From CADEFF01 sp964569315 (GTDB taxonomy: Bacteria; Pseudomonadota; Alphaproteobacteria; Dongiales; Dongiaceae): a DNA stretch of 26,795 nt. Below, piece after piece: positions 17,161 to 24,534 of the stretch; positions within the stretch are counted from its first letter, which is position 1; each line of letters starts with the position of its first letter. A program made the position numbers and the translations under genes. The notes beneath the pieces are model-generated. The model worked only from the letters and a program-made list of their open reading frames with translations, made no database searches and had not been told where the DNA came from. The stretch covers positions 1 to 26,795 of the forward strand of contig CAZMUZ010000047.1 in assembly GCA_964569315.1 (NCBI GenBank). Reading direction: 5' to 3'.

Positions 17161-17404
17161 GCGCGGCGCTCCCCGCTTCGCGACGGGATCCTGTGTACTG
17201 ACATCACCGCAAGGCGAGCGCGCCTGCCGCGCAATCGCGGGCGCGCGGCTCACGATCGCGCGATGGCCAGGAACCGTTCGCCGGACCGAAGGGTTGGCTC
17301 CAAAAGGAGTCTGCGGGACCGCTTGCGGATTGGGCGAAGCCACGGCCATGCCGGGCCTTCGGTACTGCCGGGCCTTCGGTACTGACTGAGCAAAGGAGAA
17401 CGAG
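17161..17404 (+). promoter_or_regulatory. Leader region of the acetoin-type SDR gene
   Basis: The 244 bases between PBP1A and the SDR contain no gene. They hold a 17-bp perfect tandem repeat (17351-17384), an upstream ACCGAAGG (17285-17292) complementary to the CCTTCGGT in each repeat, and the strong ribosome binding site AAAGGAG before the ATG at 17405. The placing suggests a structured leader, but no known riboswitch is recognised. Confidence 0.35.
17351..17384 (+). repeat. Perfect 17-bp tandem duplication
   Basis: The unit CCGGGCCTTCGGTACTG occurs twice without mismatch (17351-17367 and 17368-17384), followed by a further ACTG. It ends about 20 bases before the SDR start codon. Each unit carries CTTCGG, a stable tetraloop sequence in RNA. 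Confidence 0.95.
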
Positions 17405-18184
17405 ATGAGCATCGACGGCAAGGTCGCCCTCGTGACCGGTGCCGGCCAGGGTATCGGCCGGGCGATCGCGCTCAGGTTGGCGAAGGACGGCGGCAACATC
17501 GCCATCGTGGACCTCAACGAAGGCAAGATGAAGGCCGTCGCGGAGGCGGTGAGAGCGATCGGCCGCAAGGCGACGGTCTTCAAGGCCGACGTCGCGAACC
17601 GCGCCGATGTTTACGCCGCCGTCGATCACGCCGAAAAGGAGCTCGGCGGCTTCGACATCATGGTCAACAATGCCGGCATCGCCCAGGTCCGGCCCCTCGC
17701 CGAGGTCACGCCCGAGGAGGTCGGGAAGATCCTGAAGATCAATGTCGAAGGCGTGCTGTGGGGGATTCAGGCCGCGGCGAAGCAGTTCAAGGCCCGCAAG
17801 CGGAAGGGCAAGATCATCAGCGCGTCCTCCATCGCGGGACATGACGGCTTTGCCCTGCTCGGCGTCTATTCCGCGACCAAGTTCGCCGTGCGCGCCCTGA
17901 CCCAGGCGGCGGCGAAGGAATTCGCGAGCGACGGGATCACGGTCAATGCCTATTGCCCCGGCGTCGTCGGCACCGACATGTGGGTCGAGATCGACAAGCG
18001 GATGTCCGAGATCACCGGCGCGAAAATCGGCGCGACCTACGAGAAATATGTCGAGGGCATCGCGCTCGGCCGCGCGCAGACGCCGGAGGATGTCGCCGCT
18101 TTCGTCTCCTACCTGGCGGGGCCCGATTCCGACTACATGACGGGGCAGGCGCCGCTCATCGATGGCGGCCTCGTTTATCGGTGA
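17405..18184 (+). CDS. SDR, acetoin reductase / meso-2,3-butanediol dehydrogenase-like
   Basis: This is a 259-residue NAD(H)-dependent short-chain dehydrogenase. The NAD loop TGAGQGIG is at 11-18 and VNNAG at 87-91, with the intact catalytic set Ser142, Tyr155 and Lys159 (VYSATK). The blocks GKI...AGH.G...L.VYS.TKFAVRALTQ.AA and ITVN.YCPG.V.T.MW.EID match BudC/ButA acetoin reductases closely, as I remember them from Klebsiella. Likely reactions are reduction of diacetyl/acetoin to 2,3-butanediol or the reverse; related sugar-alcohol or sorbitol dehydrogenases are alternatives. AAAGGAG lies 6-9 bases before the ATG. No acetolactate synthase or decarboxylase lies nearby, so the pathway context is missing. 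Confidence 0.88.
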   Translation: MSIDGKVALVTGAGQGIGRAIALRLAKDGGNIAIVDLNEGKMKAVAEAVRAIGRKATVFKADVANRADVYAAVDHAEKELGGFDIMVNNAGIAQVRPLAEVTPEEVGKILKINVEGVLWGIQAAAKQFKARKRKGKIISASSIAGHDGFALLGVYSATKFAVRALTQAAAKEFASDGITVNAYCPGVVGTDMWVEIDKRMSEITGAKIGATYEKYVEGIALGRAQTPEDVAAFVSYLAGPDSDYMTGQAPLIDGGLVYR

Positions 18185-18200
18185 GGCCGGGCGCCGGCCT
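18184..18200 (+). terminator. GC-rich hairpin at the SDR stop, possible weak terminator
   Basis: There are 7-bp arms, AGGCCGG (18184-18190) and CCGGCCT (18194-18200), with a GCG loop, beginning at the last base of the SDR stop codon. No U-tract follows, so it could be a Rho-dependent or mRNA-stabilising 3' hairpin instead. Confidence 0.3.
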
Positions 18201-18324
18201 GTATGCAGGGTAGGCACGCGACCCTTGACGGTCGAGGGCCGGTTCGGCGAAGAAGGGCGCGAACCACGCTCGCCGCCCGTCCAGGGGCGCCGGGCGTTCG
18301 ATCGGATCGGACGGGAGCGGAGAC

Positions 18325-19441
18325 ATGCGCGCAGAGCTCGAAACGGCGGCCGAGGAGGTGAGATCCTCCCTCGCGCTGCTGAGGAGGCATCTTTGACTGG
18401 GATCGCGCGCTGAAGAAGCTCGAGGAGCTGAACCTCAAGGCCGAGGATCCCGATCTCTGGAACGACTCCCGCGCGGCGCAGGCGCTGATGCGCGAGCGCA
18501 CCCATCTCGCCAAATCGATCGAGGATTGCCGCAAGCTCCAGCAGGAGCTGGAGGACGCGATCACCCTCGTCGAGCTCGGCGAGGCGGAGGACGATGCCGC
18601 GACGGCGGCCGAGGGCGAAGCGCTGCTGAAGGCGCTCAAGGGCCGCGCGCGCCAGGTCGAGCTCGAGACGCTGCTCTCCGGCGAGGCCGATGCGAGCGAC
18701 GCCTATCTCGAGGTGAATGCCGGCGCCGGCGGCACCGAGGCGCAGGACTGGGCCGAGATCCTGACCCGCATGTATGTGCGCTGGGCCGAGCAGCATGGCC
18801 ACAAGGTCGAGTGGCTCGAGGAGAGCCGCGGCGAAGAGGCGGGATTCAAGTCCGCCACGATCAAGGTCAGGGGCCACAACGCCTATGGCTGGCTCAAGAC
18901 CGAGAGCGGCGTGCATCGGCTCGTGCGCATCTCGCCCTATGACAGCCAGTCGCGCCGCCATACGAGCTTCGCCTCGGTCTGGGTCTATCCGGTGGTGGAC
19001 GACAATATCGAGATCGAGATCAAGGACGCCGACCTGCAGATCGACACCATGCGCTCCGGCGGCGCCGGCGGGCAGCATGTGAACAAGACCGAGAGCGCCA
19101 TCCGTATCACCCACATGCCGACCGGCATCGTGGTGAAATGCCAGGCCGACCGTTCGCAGCATCGCAACCGTGCGACGGCGATGGGAATGCTGAAGGCGCG
19201 GCTCTACGAGCTCGAGCTGCAGAAGCGCGAAGCGGAATCGGCCGCGGTCGAGGCCTCCAAGTCCGACATCGGCTGGGGCCACCAGATCCGCTCCTACGTG
19301 CTGCAGCCCTACCAGATGGTGAAGGACCTGCGCACCGACGTGCAGACCTCCGACACGCAAGGGGTGCTGAACGGCGACCTCGACCAGTTCATGGGCGCGG
19401 CCTTGGCTCAACGTGTGGGCCAGGGCAAGGCGGCGGAGTAG
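18325..19441 (+). CDS. prfB: Peptide chain release factor 2, with programmed +1 frameshift
   Basis: RF2 reads UGA and UAA stops and releases the peptide at the ribosome. The gene is split over two frames. Codons 1-23 run from ATG 18325 (MRAELETAAEEVRSSLALLR) to CTT at 18391-18393, then an in-frame TGA (18394-18396). Reading continues in +1 with GAC at 18395 (DWDRALKKLEELNLKAEDPD) to a stop at 19439-19441. The full product is 371 residues, the normal RF2 size. The GGQ catalytic motif is at about 248-250 (SGGAGGQHVNKTES). The stop-reading tripeptide is SPY (RISPYDSQ) rather than the enterobacterial SPF, which I believe is common in alphaproteobacteria. GGAG lies before the start. Confidence 0.97.
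18382..18397 (+). promoter_or_regulatory. RF2 programmed +1 frameshift signal
   Basis: AGGAGG (18382-18387), a 3-base spacer, then the slippery CTT TGA C (18391-18397) have the same layout as the E. coli prfB site. The internal Shine-Dalgarno and the poorly read UGA make the ribosome slip forward when RF2 is scarce, so RF2 controls its own synthesis. Confidence 0.96.
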
Positions 19442-19742
19442 GGGTACGAGGCCAAGAAGGAGCGGAGCGACGGAATCGCCCCTCGCCCCTTGTGGGAGAG
19501 GGAGGCGAGCGCAGCGAGCGGGTGAGGGGTGGCTGACCCGGCGGGATGGCGGCGTGCCGAAGGGTTTCGACGTAGAATGGCTGCAGCCGTTCTCCAAGGG
19601 ATCGGTCCGGCAAGGGCGGATTTCGCGCCGCCCGCGCCCCCCGCGTTTCACGGGCCCGACCCAGCGCCGCCACGGACCGGGACGCAATGGACGCAATGAG
19701 GGCACCAGGGCGTGTCGATGATGTTGATGAGGAGTCGAGCCG
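19442..19742. other. Intergenic region after prfB
   Basis: No gene is supported in these 301 bases. They hold a palindromic repeat (19478-19532) and, at the end, GAGGAG eight bases before the DUF1989 start. A tandem GGACGCAATG-like stutter (gggacgcaatggacgcaatg) occurs near 19678-19697. Confidence 0.5.
19478..19532. repeat. REP-like imperfect palindrome
   Basis: The outer arms GCCCCTC (19478-19484) and GAGGGG (near 19524-19529) enclose GTGGGAGAGGGAGGCGAGCG and the small palindrome CGAGCGCAGCGAGCG. The type of sequence (cccctc...gcgagcgcagcgagcg...gaggggt) is met between genes in many proteobacteria. Only one copy is in this window, so that it is dispersed is knowledge, not observation. Confidence 0.5.
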
Positions 19743-20498
19743 ATGACCAGCGGTCGCGATGGCGAATTCACGCCCCCACGATACAACCCGGAGCGCTTGA
19801 ATTCGAAGACCGGCAGCTTGCCGGAAGACTATTACGAGCGCGTACGCCGGGGCGCGATCGATCGGAAGCCGATCCTTGAACAGATCGTCCGGCCGAGGAC
19901 GGGATTCGGCTTTGCGTTGAAGCGAGGCAAGCTGGTCAGGATCACCTGCATCGAAGGTCCGCAGGTGGTCGATCTCAACGCCTTCAACATGCACGACACG
20001 CGAGAGGCTCTCTCATGCGCCCGCACCCGCATGGTAAACGGACTGCATCTGAAGGAAGGCGACTACATCTGGAGCAAGCCACCTTACGCGCGTCCGATGA
20101 TGAAGCTGGTCCGGGACACCGTCGAGAAGACGGGAGGCAAGCTTCATACGCACGATCTCACTTTCAGCCAATGCGACCGGGAATACTACAAATTGCTCAC
20201 CGGTAGGGGTGATGTCCCGAGTTGCCACGACAATCTTCATTCGGCCGTGGCGGAATATGGAATCACCACCGACATGGTCCATGACCCCGTCAACCTGTTC
20301 ATGTGCACCGGCCTGAACGAGGAAAACAGGATGTACTATGAAGACCCGGTCGCAAGGCAAGGCGACTACGTGGAAATCGTCGCAGACATGGACTGCATCA
20401 TCGGAATCTCGGTCTGTCCCGGTAACTCCAGCGGAAAGATCAAGCGGCCGATAGCCATACAGCTCTTCGAACTGGACGGCGGAGTTCCCGCGTCGTGA
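19743..20498 (+). CDS. DUF1989 (urea carboxylase-associated) family protein
   Basis: The 251-residue soluble protein matches the DUF1989 pattern: RGKLVRITCIEGPQVVDLNAFN, an SCARTRM...LKEGDYIWS block, an HTHD segment, SQCDREYY, SCHDNLHSAVAEYG, DPVNLFMC and the final GDYVEIVADMDCIIGISVCP. DUF1989 proteins are often encoded beside urea carboxylase or aminomethyltransferase genes, but their reaction is not established. Conserved His and Cys residues suggest a metal site. Here no urea-related gene is adjacent. GAGGAG lies 8 bases before the ATG. GC is clearly lower than in the flanking genes (31 of 60 at 20281-20340), which hints at a different origin. The residue pattern supports the family; the role is open. 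Confidence 0.85.
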   Translation: MTSGRDGEFTPPRYNPERLNSKTGSLPEDYYERVRRGAIDRKPILEQIVRPRTGFGFALKRGKLVRITCIEGPQVVDLNAFNMHDTREALSCARTRMVNGLHLKEGDYIWSKPPYARPMMKLVRDTVEKTGGKLHTHDLTFSQCDREYYKLLTGRGDVPSCHDNLHSAVAEYGITTDMVHDPVNLFMCTGLNEENRMYYEDPVARQGDYVEIVADMDCIIGISVCPGNSSGKIKRPIAIQLFELDGGVPAS

Positions 20499-20695
20499 CC
20501 TCGTAAGGGTCGAATAGGGGAGGCGCCGGCTCGCCGGGCAGCGAGGCGCGCGGGAGTCGCCTGTGAAGAACTCTCTGGCCGCTGAAATCACGCCAGCTTT
20601 CTGGTTTTCGTTTCTCTAGCGCGCGCATTCTCGGAGGCCGCTCCCTGCGACCCCGATCGTCTGCTCGGCTCGTGTTGAGCTCGACATAAGTCGAA
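20499..20695. other. Non-coding stretch after the DUF1989 gene
   Basis: I see no gene and no clear terminator in these 197 bases. Together with the remnant that follows, they look like decayed DNA. Confidence 0.35.
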
Positions 20696-20890
20696 CTATG
20701 CCGGGAGATCGTTCGGGAAAGCGGTGTTGAAAGACTTCCCCGACAGGTTGACGTATTCGGTCGGCGGGGGATTGCCGGCATCTTTCAGCGGGCAAATCTT
20801 GAGGCCCGAGGTGATGTTCTCGACTGCTGGCTCCAGGCCGTCCTCGATAGAGCCGCGCATTTGCTGGTCATCGGCATAATGATCGGCGCA
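20696..20890 (-). pseudogene. Remnant of a DUF1254-family gene
   Basis: On the minus strand a frame ending with TAG at 20696-20698 reads ...GLEPAVENITSGLKICPLKDAG, then NPPPTEYVNLSGKSFNTAFP, then NDLPA-stop. This matches the intact DUF1254 protein next door, which has PKPAVENVKRNLKIYP and later SGRSFNTIPPSGYGFF, and fits the family pattern (LKIYPL..A.NPP...F.N.SG..FNT). About 55-60 codons are recognisable; the N-terminal DUF1254 part and the whole DUF1214 part are missing and the frame stops where the protein should continue. The frame is different from that of the intact gene, which starts its own stop codon at 20931, so this is not a tail of that gene. The fragment lies just downstream of it, in the same orientation. 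Confidence 0.75.
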
Positions 20891-20930
20891 GTGCTGGCGC
20901 CCGCCGCCGGCACTGCGCTGACCAGTTCTA

Positions 20931-22553
20931 TCACGGCACCAACTCGATCTCGCTCGGCCGCCAGCTCTTGTCGAAGAACGACGGCAACGGGCTGTAGAGG
21001 CGCAGAATTGTGAACCAGCCCTTCCCGGGGGCGGTCTGGATCCAGTTGCCGCGTGCCACGCCGTTCGGCTGGGTGGGGCCGAAATAGACCGTGGTCGTGC
21101 CGTCGGCGGCGGCCTCGGCGGCCGGAGAGGGATAGCTCTGGCTGCCGGCGCGCGGATATTTCTGCGGCGTCTGCAGCATGGAGCGCGTCTGGTTGTCGTA
21201 AAGCGTGAAGGACCAGAACGCCTTGGCGGGAATGTCCTTGGGCAGCGTCACCTTGTAGGTCTCCGCGCCGTCGAAGGGAGTTCCATCAGAATCGAGGAAG
21301 CTCATGAGGTACTGCGAGCCCACGCCCGGGATGCGCATGATCATGCCCGGGGAGTCGAGCGTGTAGCCGTAATAAAAGGCTATGCGGGAATCGAGCGTGC
21401 GCGCGCCAGTTGGTGGCAGCGGCTCGAACATGCCGTCCTTGAAGATGGGCGGCGGGGTCTCGAAAAACGCGCCGCCGTCCCACAGCATGCTGCCCCACTG
21501 CGAATCCTTGTAGTAGGCCCAGTCCGGGTGCTGCATCGCATAGCGCCAGTTGAGCGCCCGGCCGCTCGCCTGTCCGACCAGGGCTGCGTCCGACAGGATC
21601 TTCTTCATCCGCTCGTCGGGGGCGAATTTCTTGCCATGTACGATGCCGATCGCGGCAAGCTGCCCAGCGAGCTCGACGTCGTAGCTGGTGGCCGGCTGGC
21701 TCTGGACATTCTCGTTGATCATTTCGAAGAAACCGTAGCCGCTCGGGGGAATCGTGTTGAACGACCGCCCGCTGGCCTCGACGAACTTCATCTCGGGAAG
21801 CTCCGGTTCGCCGGCAATGCGCACCGTGCCTTCGAGCGCCTGAGCAATGCTCGTTCCGAAAGAGCCCGGCTGGTAAGGATAGATCTTCAGGTTCCGCTTG
21901 ACGTTCTCGACGGCCGGCTTGGGGTCGTTGTCGACGAGATAGGCGCGCGCGGCGTAAAGAGCGAGGTTCGTCTTTGAACGGGCAACGAAATAACCGCCCT
22001 CGGGCAGCGGACCGTTATAGTCGGGGCCGACGATCAGGTACTTGCCGCCAAGGCCGCGATCTGGCCCCGGGGCGCCAATGTCGATGATCCACGAGAACCA
22101 CATGTCGTTGATCGTGCCGACGGCGTCCGATGGCTGTTCGACCACCAGCGGGCCTTTGCTCAGATCGAGTGCCGAGAGGTAGTAGACCGTATCGGCATTT
22201 GCCGTCAGGAACAGCGAGCTCGAGTCCATGAGATCCGAGAAGATCGCAACATCGCCGGGCTTGACGCCAATGCTCGCGAATCCCTTGACGAGCGCCAGGG
22301 CCGAGGCGCCACGGAAGCTGTTATTGTAGACGTTGAGCGCCTGGGTGAAATCGAGCGCGTCGTATACCCTGCTGGCGGTTTCGGCAGTTGGTGCGCCATC
22401 CTTGAATTCCAGCGTGCCGATGCGCGTCTGCGCCGTATCGGGCGCGCCAAGAGACCGAATGGTCTCTTGCGATACCTGCGCGATCGCGGCGGCAGAGGGC
22501 AGCGCAAGGACCGCGAAAGCGGTGGCGCTGGCCAGTCTCAGGTAGCGTTTCAT
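20931..22553 (-). CDS. Exported DUF1254/DUF1214 domain protein
   Basis: This 540-residue protein has a signal peptide (MKRYLRLASATAFAVLALPSAA...). The DUF1254 domain is at about 60-220 (ANADTVYYLSALDLSKGPLVV, MWFSWIIDIGAPGPDRGLGG, GGYFVARSKTN). The DUF1214 domain is near the C-terminus (FWSFTLYDNQTRSMLQTPQK, TVYFGPTQPNGVARGNWIQT, GKGWFTILRLYSPL). Proteins of this type are common in soil and aquatic bacteria, are exported, and have no agreed function. The start at 22553 was chosen because it opens the signal peptide and follows AAAGGATGGG; the frame is open a further 15 codons upstream. A decayed relative lies just downstream. The divergent neighbour is a dioxygenase gene. Confidence 0.9.
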   Translation of the reverse strand: MKRYLRLASATAFAVLALPSAAAIAQVSQETIRSLGAPDTAQTRIGTLEFKDGAPTAETASRVYDALDFTQALNVYNNSFRGASALALVKGFASIGVKPGDVAIFSDLMDSSSLFLTANADTVYYLSALDLSKGPLVVEQPSDAVGTINDMWFSWIIDIGAPGPDRGLGGKYLIVGPDYNGPLPEGGYFVARSKTNLALYAARAYLVDNDPKPAVENVKRNLKIYPYQPGSFGTSIAQALEGTVRIAGEPELPEMKFVEASGRSFNTIPPSGYGFFEMINENVQSQPATSYDVELAGQLAAIGIVHGKKFAPDERMKKILSDAALVGQASGRALNWRYAMQHPDWAYYKDSQWGSMLWDGGAFFETPPPIFKDGMFEPLPPTGARTLDSRIAFYYGYTLDSPGMIMRIPGVGSQYLMSFLDSDGTPFDGAETYKVTLPKDIPAKAFWSFTLYDNQTRSMLQTPQKYPRAGSQSYPSPAAEAAADGTTTVYFGPTQPNGVARGNWIQTAPGKGWFTILRLYSPLPSFFDKSWRPSEIELVP

Positions 22554-22601
22554 GGTTTTCCCATCCTTTGTTGCAATTCGGAATGCGAGGTGGCTCACCC
22601 G

Positions 22602-22618
22602 ATACCACGCATCGGTAT
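22602..22618. promoter_or_regulatory. Inverted repeat, possible operator
   Basis: ATACC (22602-22606), 7 bases, GGTAT (22614-22618) lie in the 221-base divergent region about 50 bases before the DUF1254/DUF1214 start. The dyad is operator-like, but no regulator gene is present in the window, and a 5-bp dyad can arise by chance. Confidence 0.3.
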
Positions 22619-22774
22619 GGTCGCGATTATCGCTGCGCCATTGTGACGAGGCACGCTTGGACGATCTAGAATGCGTATTCCGGCCAATGCTCCATATTCC
22701 AACTGGACCGTCTCGCTCAATTGTAGGACCTTGAGAGAGCGTGTAGACAGGTCTCTTGGAGTTATCTGCGTGAT

Positions 22775-23683
22775 GTGGCGATGACGGTTGAGATTCTTCC
22801 CATCCTCGGCGATTTCGGCGCGGAGGCGACGGGCGTCGATCTGACGAAGCCGGTATCGCCCGAGGCCTTCGCCGAGATCGAGGAGGCCTTCGAGCGGTAC
22901 GCCGTGCTCGTGTTCCCCGACCAGCCCGTGACCGACGAGCAGCAGCTCGCCTTCACCGCGCTTTTCGGCCCGCTGGAGATGAACCCCGACTATGCCGGCG
23001 GCAAGATGTTCCGGCGCCGCGAGGTGGCGGACTTCACCAATGTCGCCGAGGACGAGCGGCTGATGGCGGCGGACGATCCGCGCCGCGCCTTCAACCTCGC
23101 GAACCAGCTCTGGCACACCGACAGCTCCTTCAAGCATGTGCCGTCGAAATGTTCGGTCCTCTCGGCGCACGAGATCGCGGCGGTCGGCGGCCAGACCGAA
23201 TATGCCGACATGCGCGCCGCCTGGGATGCGCTGCCGGAGGCGAGGCAGCGTGAGCTCGACGGGCTCGTGGCCGAGCACAGCATCTTCCAGTCCCGCAAGC
23301 GCCTGGGCTTCACGCAGTTCAATCCGGAGATCGACCGGCTCCTGCCGCCGGTCCGCCAGCGCCTGGTGCGGCACCACAAGCGCTCGGGCCGCTCCAGCCT
23401 CTATCTCGCCTCGCACGCCTCGCACATCATCGGCTGGCCGGAGGCGAAGGGCGCCGCCCTCATCGACGAGCTGATGGATTTCGCGACCGAGCCGCGCTTC
23501 GTCTATCGCCACCGCTGGCGGAAGAACGACGTGGTGATGTGGGACAATCGCTGCACCATGCATCGCGGCCGTGCCTGGGACGCCGGCAAATATCGCCGGG
23601 TCATGCACAACACCAAGGCGGCCGACATCGGCAACACGGTCGAGATCTCCGACCGGGAGCGGGCGAGCCAGTCGGTCGCCTGA
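22775..23683 (+). CDS. TfdA/TauD-family 2-oxoglutarate-dependent dioxygenase
   Basis: This is a 302-residue non-haem Fe(II) dioxygenase that couples decarboxylation of 2-oxoglutarate to hydroxylation of a substrate. The iron ligands are visible: His114 and Asp116 in LWHTDSSF and the distal His263 in TMHRGRAWD. The 2-oxoglutarate-binding Arg is 274 or 275 in YRRVMHNT. RYAVLVFPDQPVTDEQQLAF is the family-typical N-terminal part. It resembles TfdA-like enzymes (2,4-D or related aryloxy/alkanoate dioxygenases) more than taurine dioxygenase, but the substrate cannot be fixed. The start at 22775 is GTG, with GGAG 13 bases before; an ATG two codons later (22781) is an alternative. A methyltransferase gene follows after 70 bases on the same strand. 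Confidence 0.92.
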   Translation: MAMTVEILPILGDFGAEATGVDLTKPVSPEAFAEIEEAFERYAVLVFPDQPVTDEQQLAFTALFGPLEMNPDYAGGKMFRRREVADFTNVAEDERLMAADDPRRAFNLANQLWHTDSSFKHVPSKCSVLSAHEIAAVGGQTEYADMRAAWDALPEARQRELDGLVAEHSIFQSRKRLGFTQFNPEIDRLLPPVRQRLVRHHKRSGRSSLYLASHASHIIGWPEAKGAALIDELMDFATEPRFVYRHRWRKNDVVMWDNRCTMHRGRAWDAGKYRRVMHNTKAADIGNTVEISDRERASQSVA

Positions 23684-23753
23684 TCGCGGGGCTTCCCGGG
23701 GGCGCGACACCGGGCCCCTTGCGGCGGTGCCGGCCGCGTTCTACCTCCACGCC

Positions 23754-24509
23754 ATGCAGAAACCTTCTCCCGGCATCGGCGAGGCGTTCGGCGCCCATGC
23801 GCCCGACTATGACCGGCTGCGGCGCCGGCTGGTGCCCAATTTCGACGCCTTCTACGGGGCGGCGCTGGAGATCGTCGCCGAATGGCAGGCGGCGCGGGGC
23901 GACAAGCCCTTGCGGGTGCTCGATCTCGGCGCCGGCACCGGCCTCTTCGCGGCGATGGTCCGCGAACGCTTCCCCAAGGCCCGGATCCATCTCGTCGATC
24001 TCTCCGCGCCGATGCTGGCGGAGGCAGAGCGCCGCTTCGCCAAGGCGAAGGCCGGCCGCGCCGGAACCGCCGTCGCCGCAGCCGACGAAAGGCCCGGTCG
24101 CGTGACCTTCGCGGTCGCCGACTATGCGAAGGACGAGCTCGGAGGCCCGTGGGACCTCGTCATCTCGGCGCTCTCGATCCACCATATCGACGACGCGGCG
24201 AAGCGCACGCTCTTCGCACGCATCTTCGCGGCCCTGGCGCCGGGCGGGCTCTTCCTGGAGGCGGATCAGGTGTTGGCGCCGACGCCCGAGCTCGCCGCGC
24301 GCGACCATGCGCATTGGCGCGCGACGGCGGCGGGCCTCGGGGCGAGCGAGGCGGAGATCGTCGCGGCCGAGGGGCGCATGAGCTTCGACCGCTGCGCCAC
24401 GCTCGAGGATCAGCTCGCCTGGCTCCGCGAGGCCGGCTTCGCGCCGGTCGATTGCGGCTACAAGGCGCGTCAGTTCGCCGTGTTCTTCGGGGTCAAGCCC
24501 GCGCGCTGA
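23754..24509 (+). CDS. Class I SAM-dependent methyltransferase
   Basis: This 251-residue methyltransferase has the SAM-binding motif I VLDLGAGTGLFAAMV, acidic motif II HLVDLSAPML, motif IV FAVADYAKDELGGPWDLVISALSIHH and the post-motif block ALAPGGLFLEADQV. This is the Methyltransf_25/12 pattern of small-molecule (often lipid, quinone or polyketide) enzymes. The acceptor is unknown. The frame is open further upstream (from 23571), but the start ATG 23754 (MQKPSPGIGEAFGAHAPDYD) gives the family-typical N-terminus; the Shine-Dalgarno sequence is weak. It is convergent with the papain-fold gene, 25 bases from stop to stop, and may be cotranscribed with the upstream dioxygenase gene. Confidence 0.88.
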   Translation: MQKPSPGIGEAFGAHAPDYDRLRRRLVPNFDAFYGAALEIVAEWQAARGDKPLRVLDLGAGTGLFAAMVRERFPKARIHLVDLSAPMLAEAERRFAKAKAGRAGTAVAAADERPGRVTFAVADYAKDELGGPWDLVISALSIHHIDDAAKRTLFARIFAALAPGGLFLEADQVLAPTPELAARDHAHWRATAAGLGASEAEIVAAEGRMSFDRCATLEDQLAWLREAGFAPVDCGYKARQFAVFFGVKPAR

Positions 24510-24523
24510 CGCGCCCGCGTTTT
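24501..24523 (+). terminator. Possible terminator hairpin at the methyltransferase stop
   Basis: GCGCG (24501-24505), loop CTGA containing the stop codon, CGCGC (24510-24514), then five bases and TTTT (24520-24523). The distance to the U-tract is longer than ideal. Confidence 0.3.
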
Positions 24524-24534
24524 CGAAGCCTCGC

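Noticed and set aside
14566..17583. Long minus-strand open frame (1005 codons) opposite PBP1A
   Set aside because: It mirrors the PBP1A codons, has no family motifs, and PBP1A has all catalytic motifs on the plus strand.
17204..19786. Long minus-strand open frame (860 codons) across the SDR and prfB
   Set aside because: It is a shadow frame; both plus-strand genes are unambiguous and it spans their intergenic repeats.
20440..20781. 113-codon minus-strand frame after the DUF1989 gene
   Set aside because: It is Arg/Pro-rich, without motifs, overlaps the end of the DUF1989 gene, and lies in a different frame from the DUF1254 remnant.
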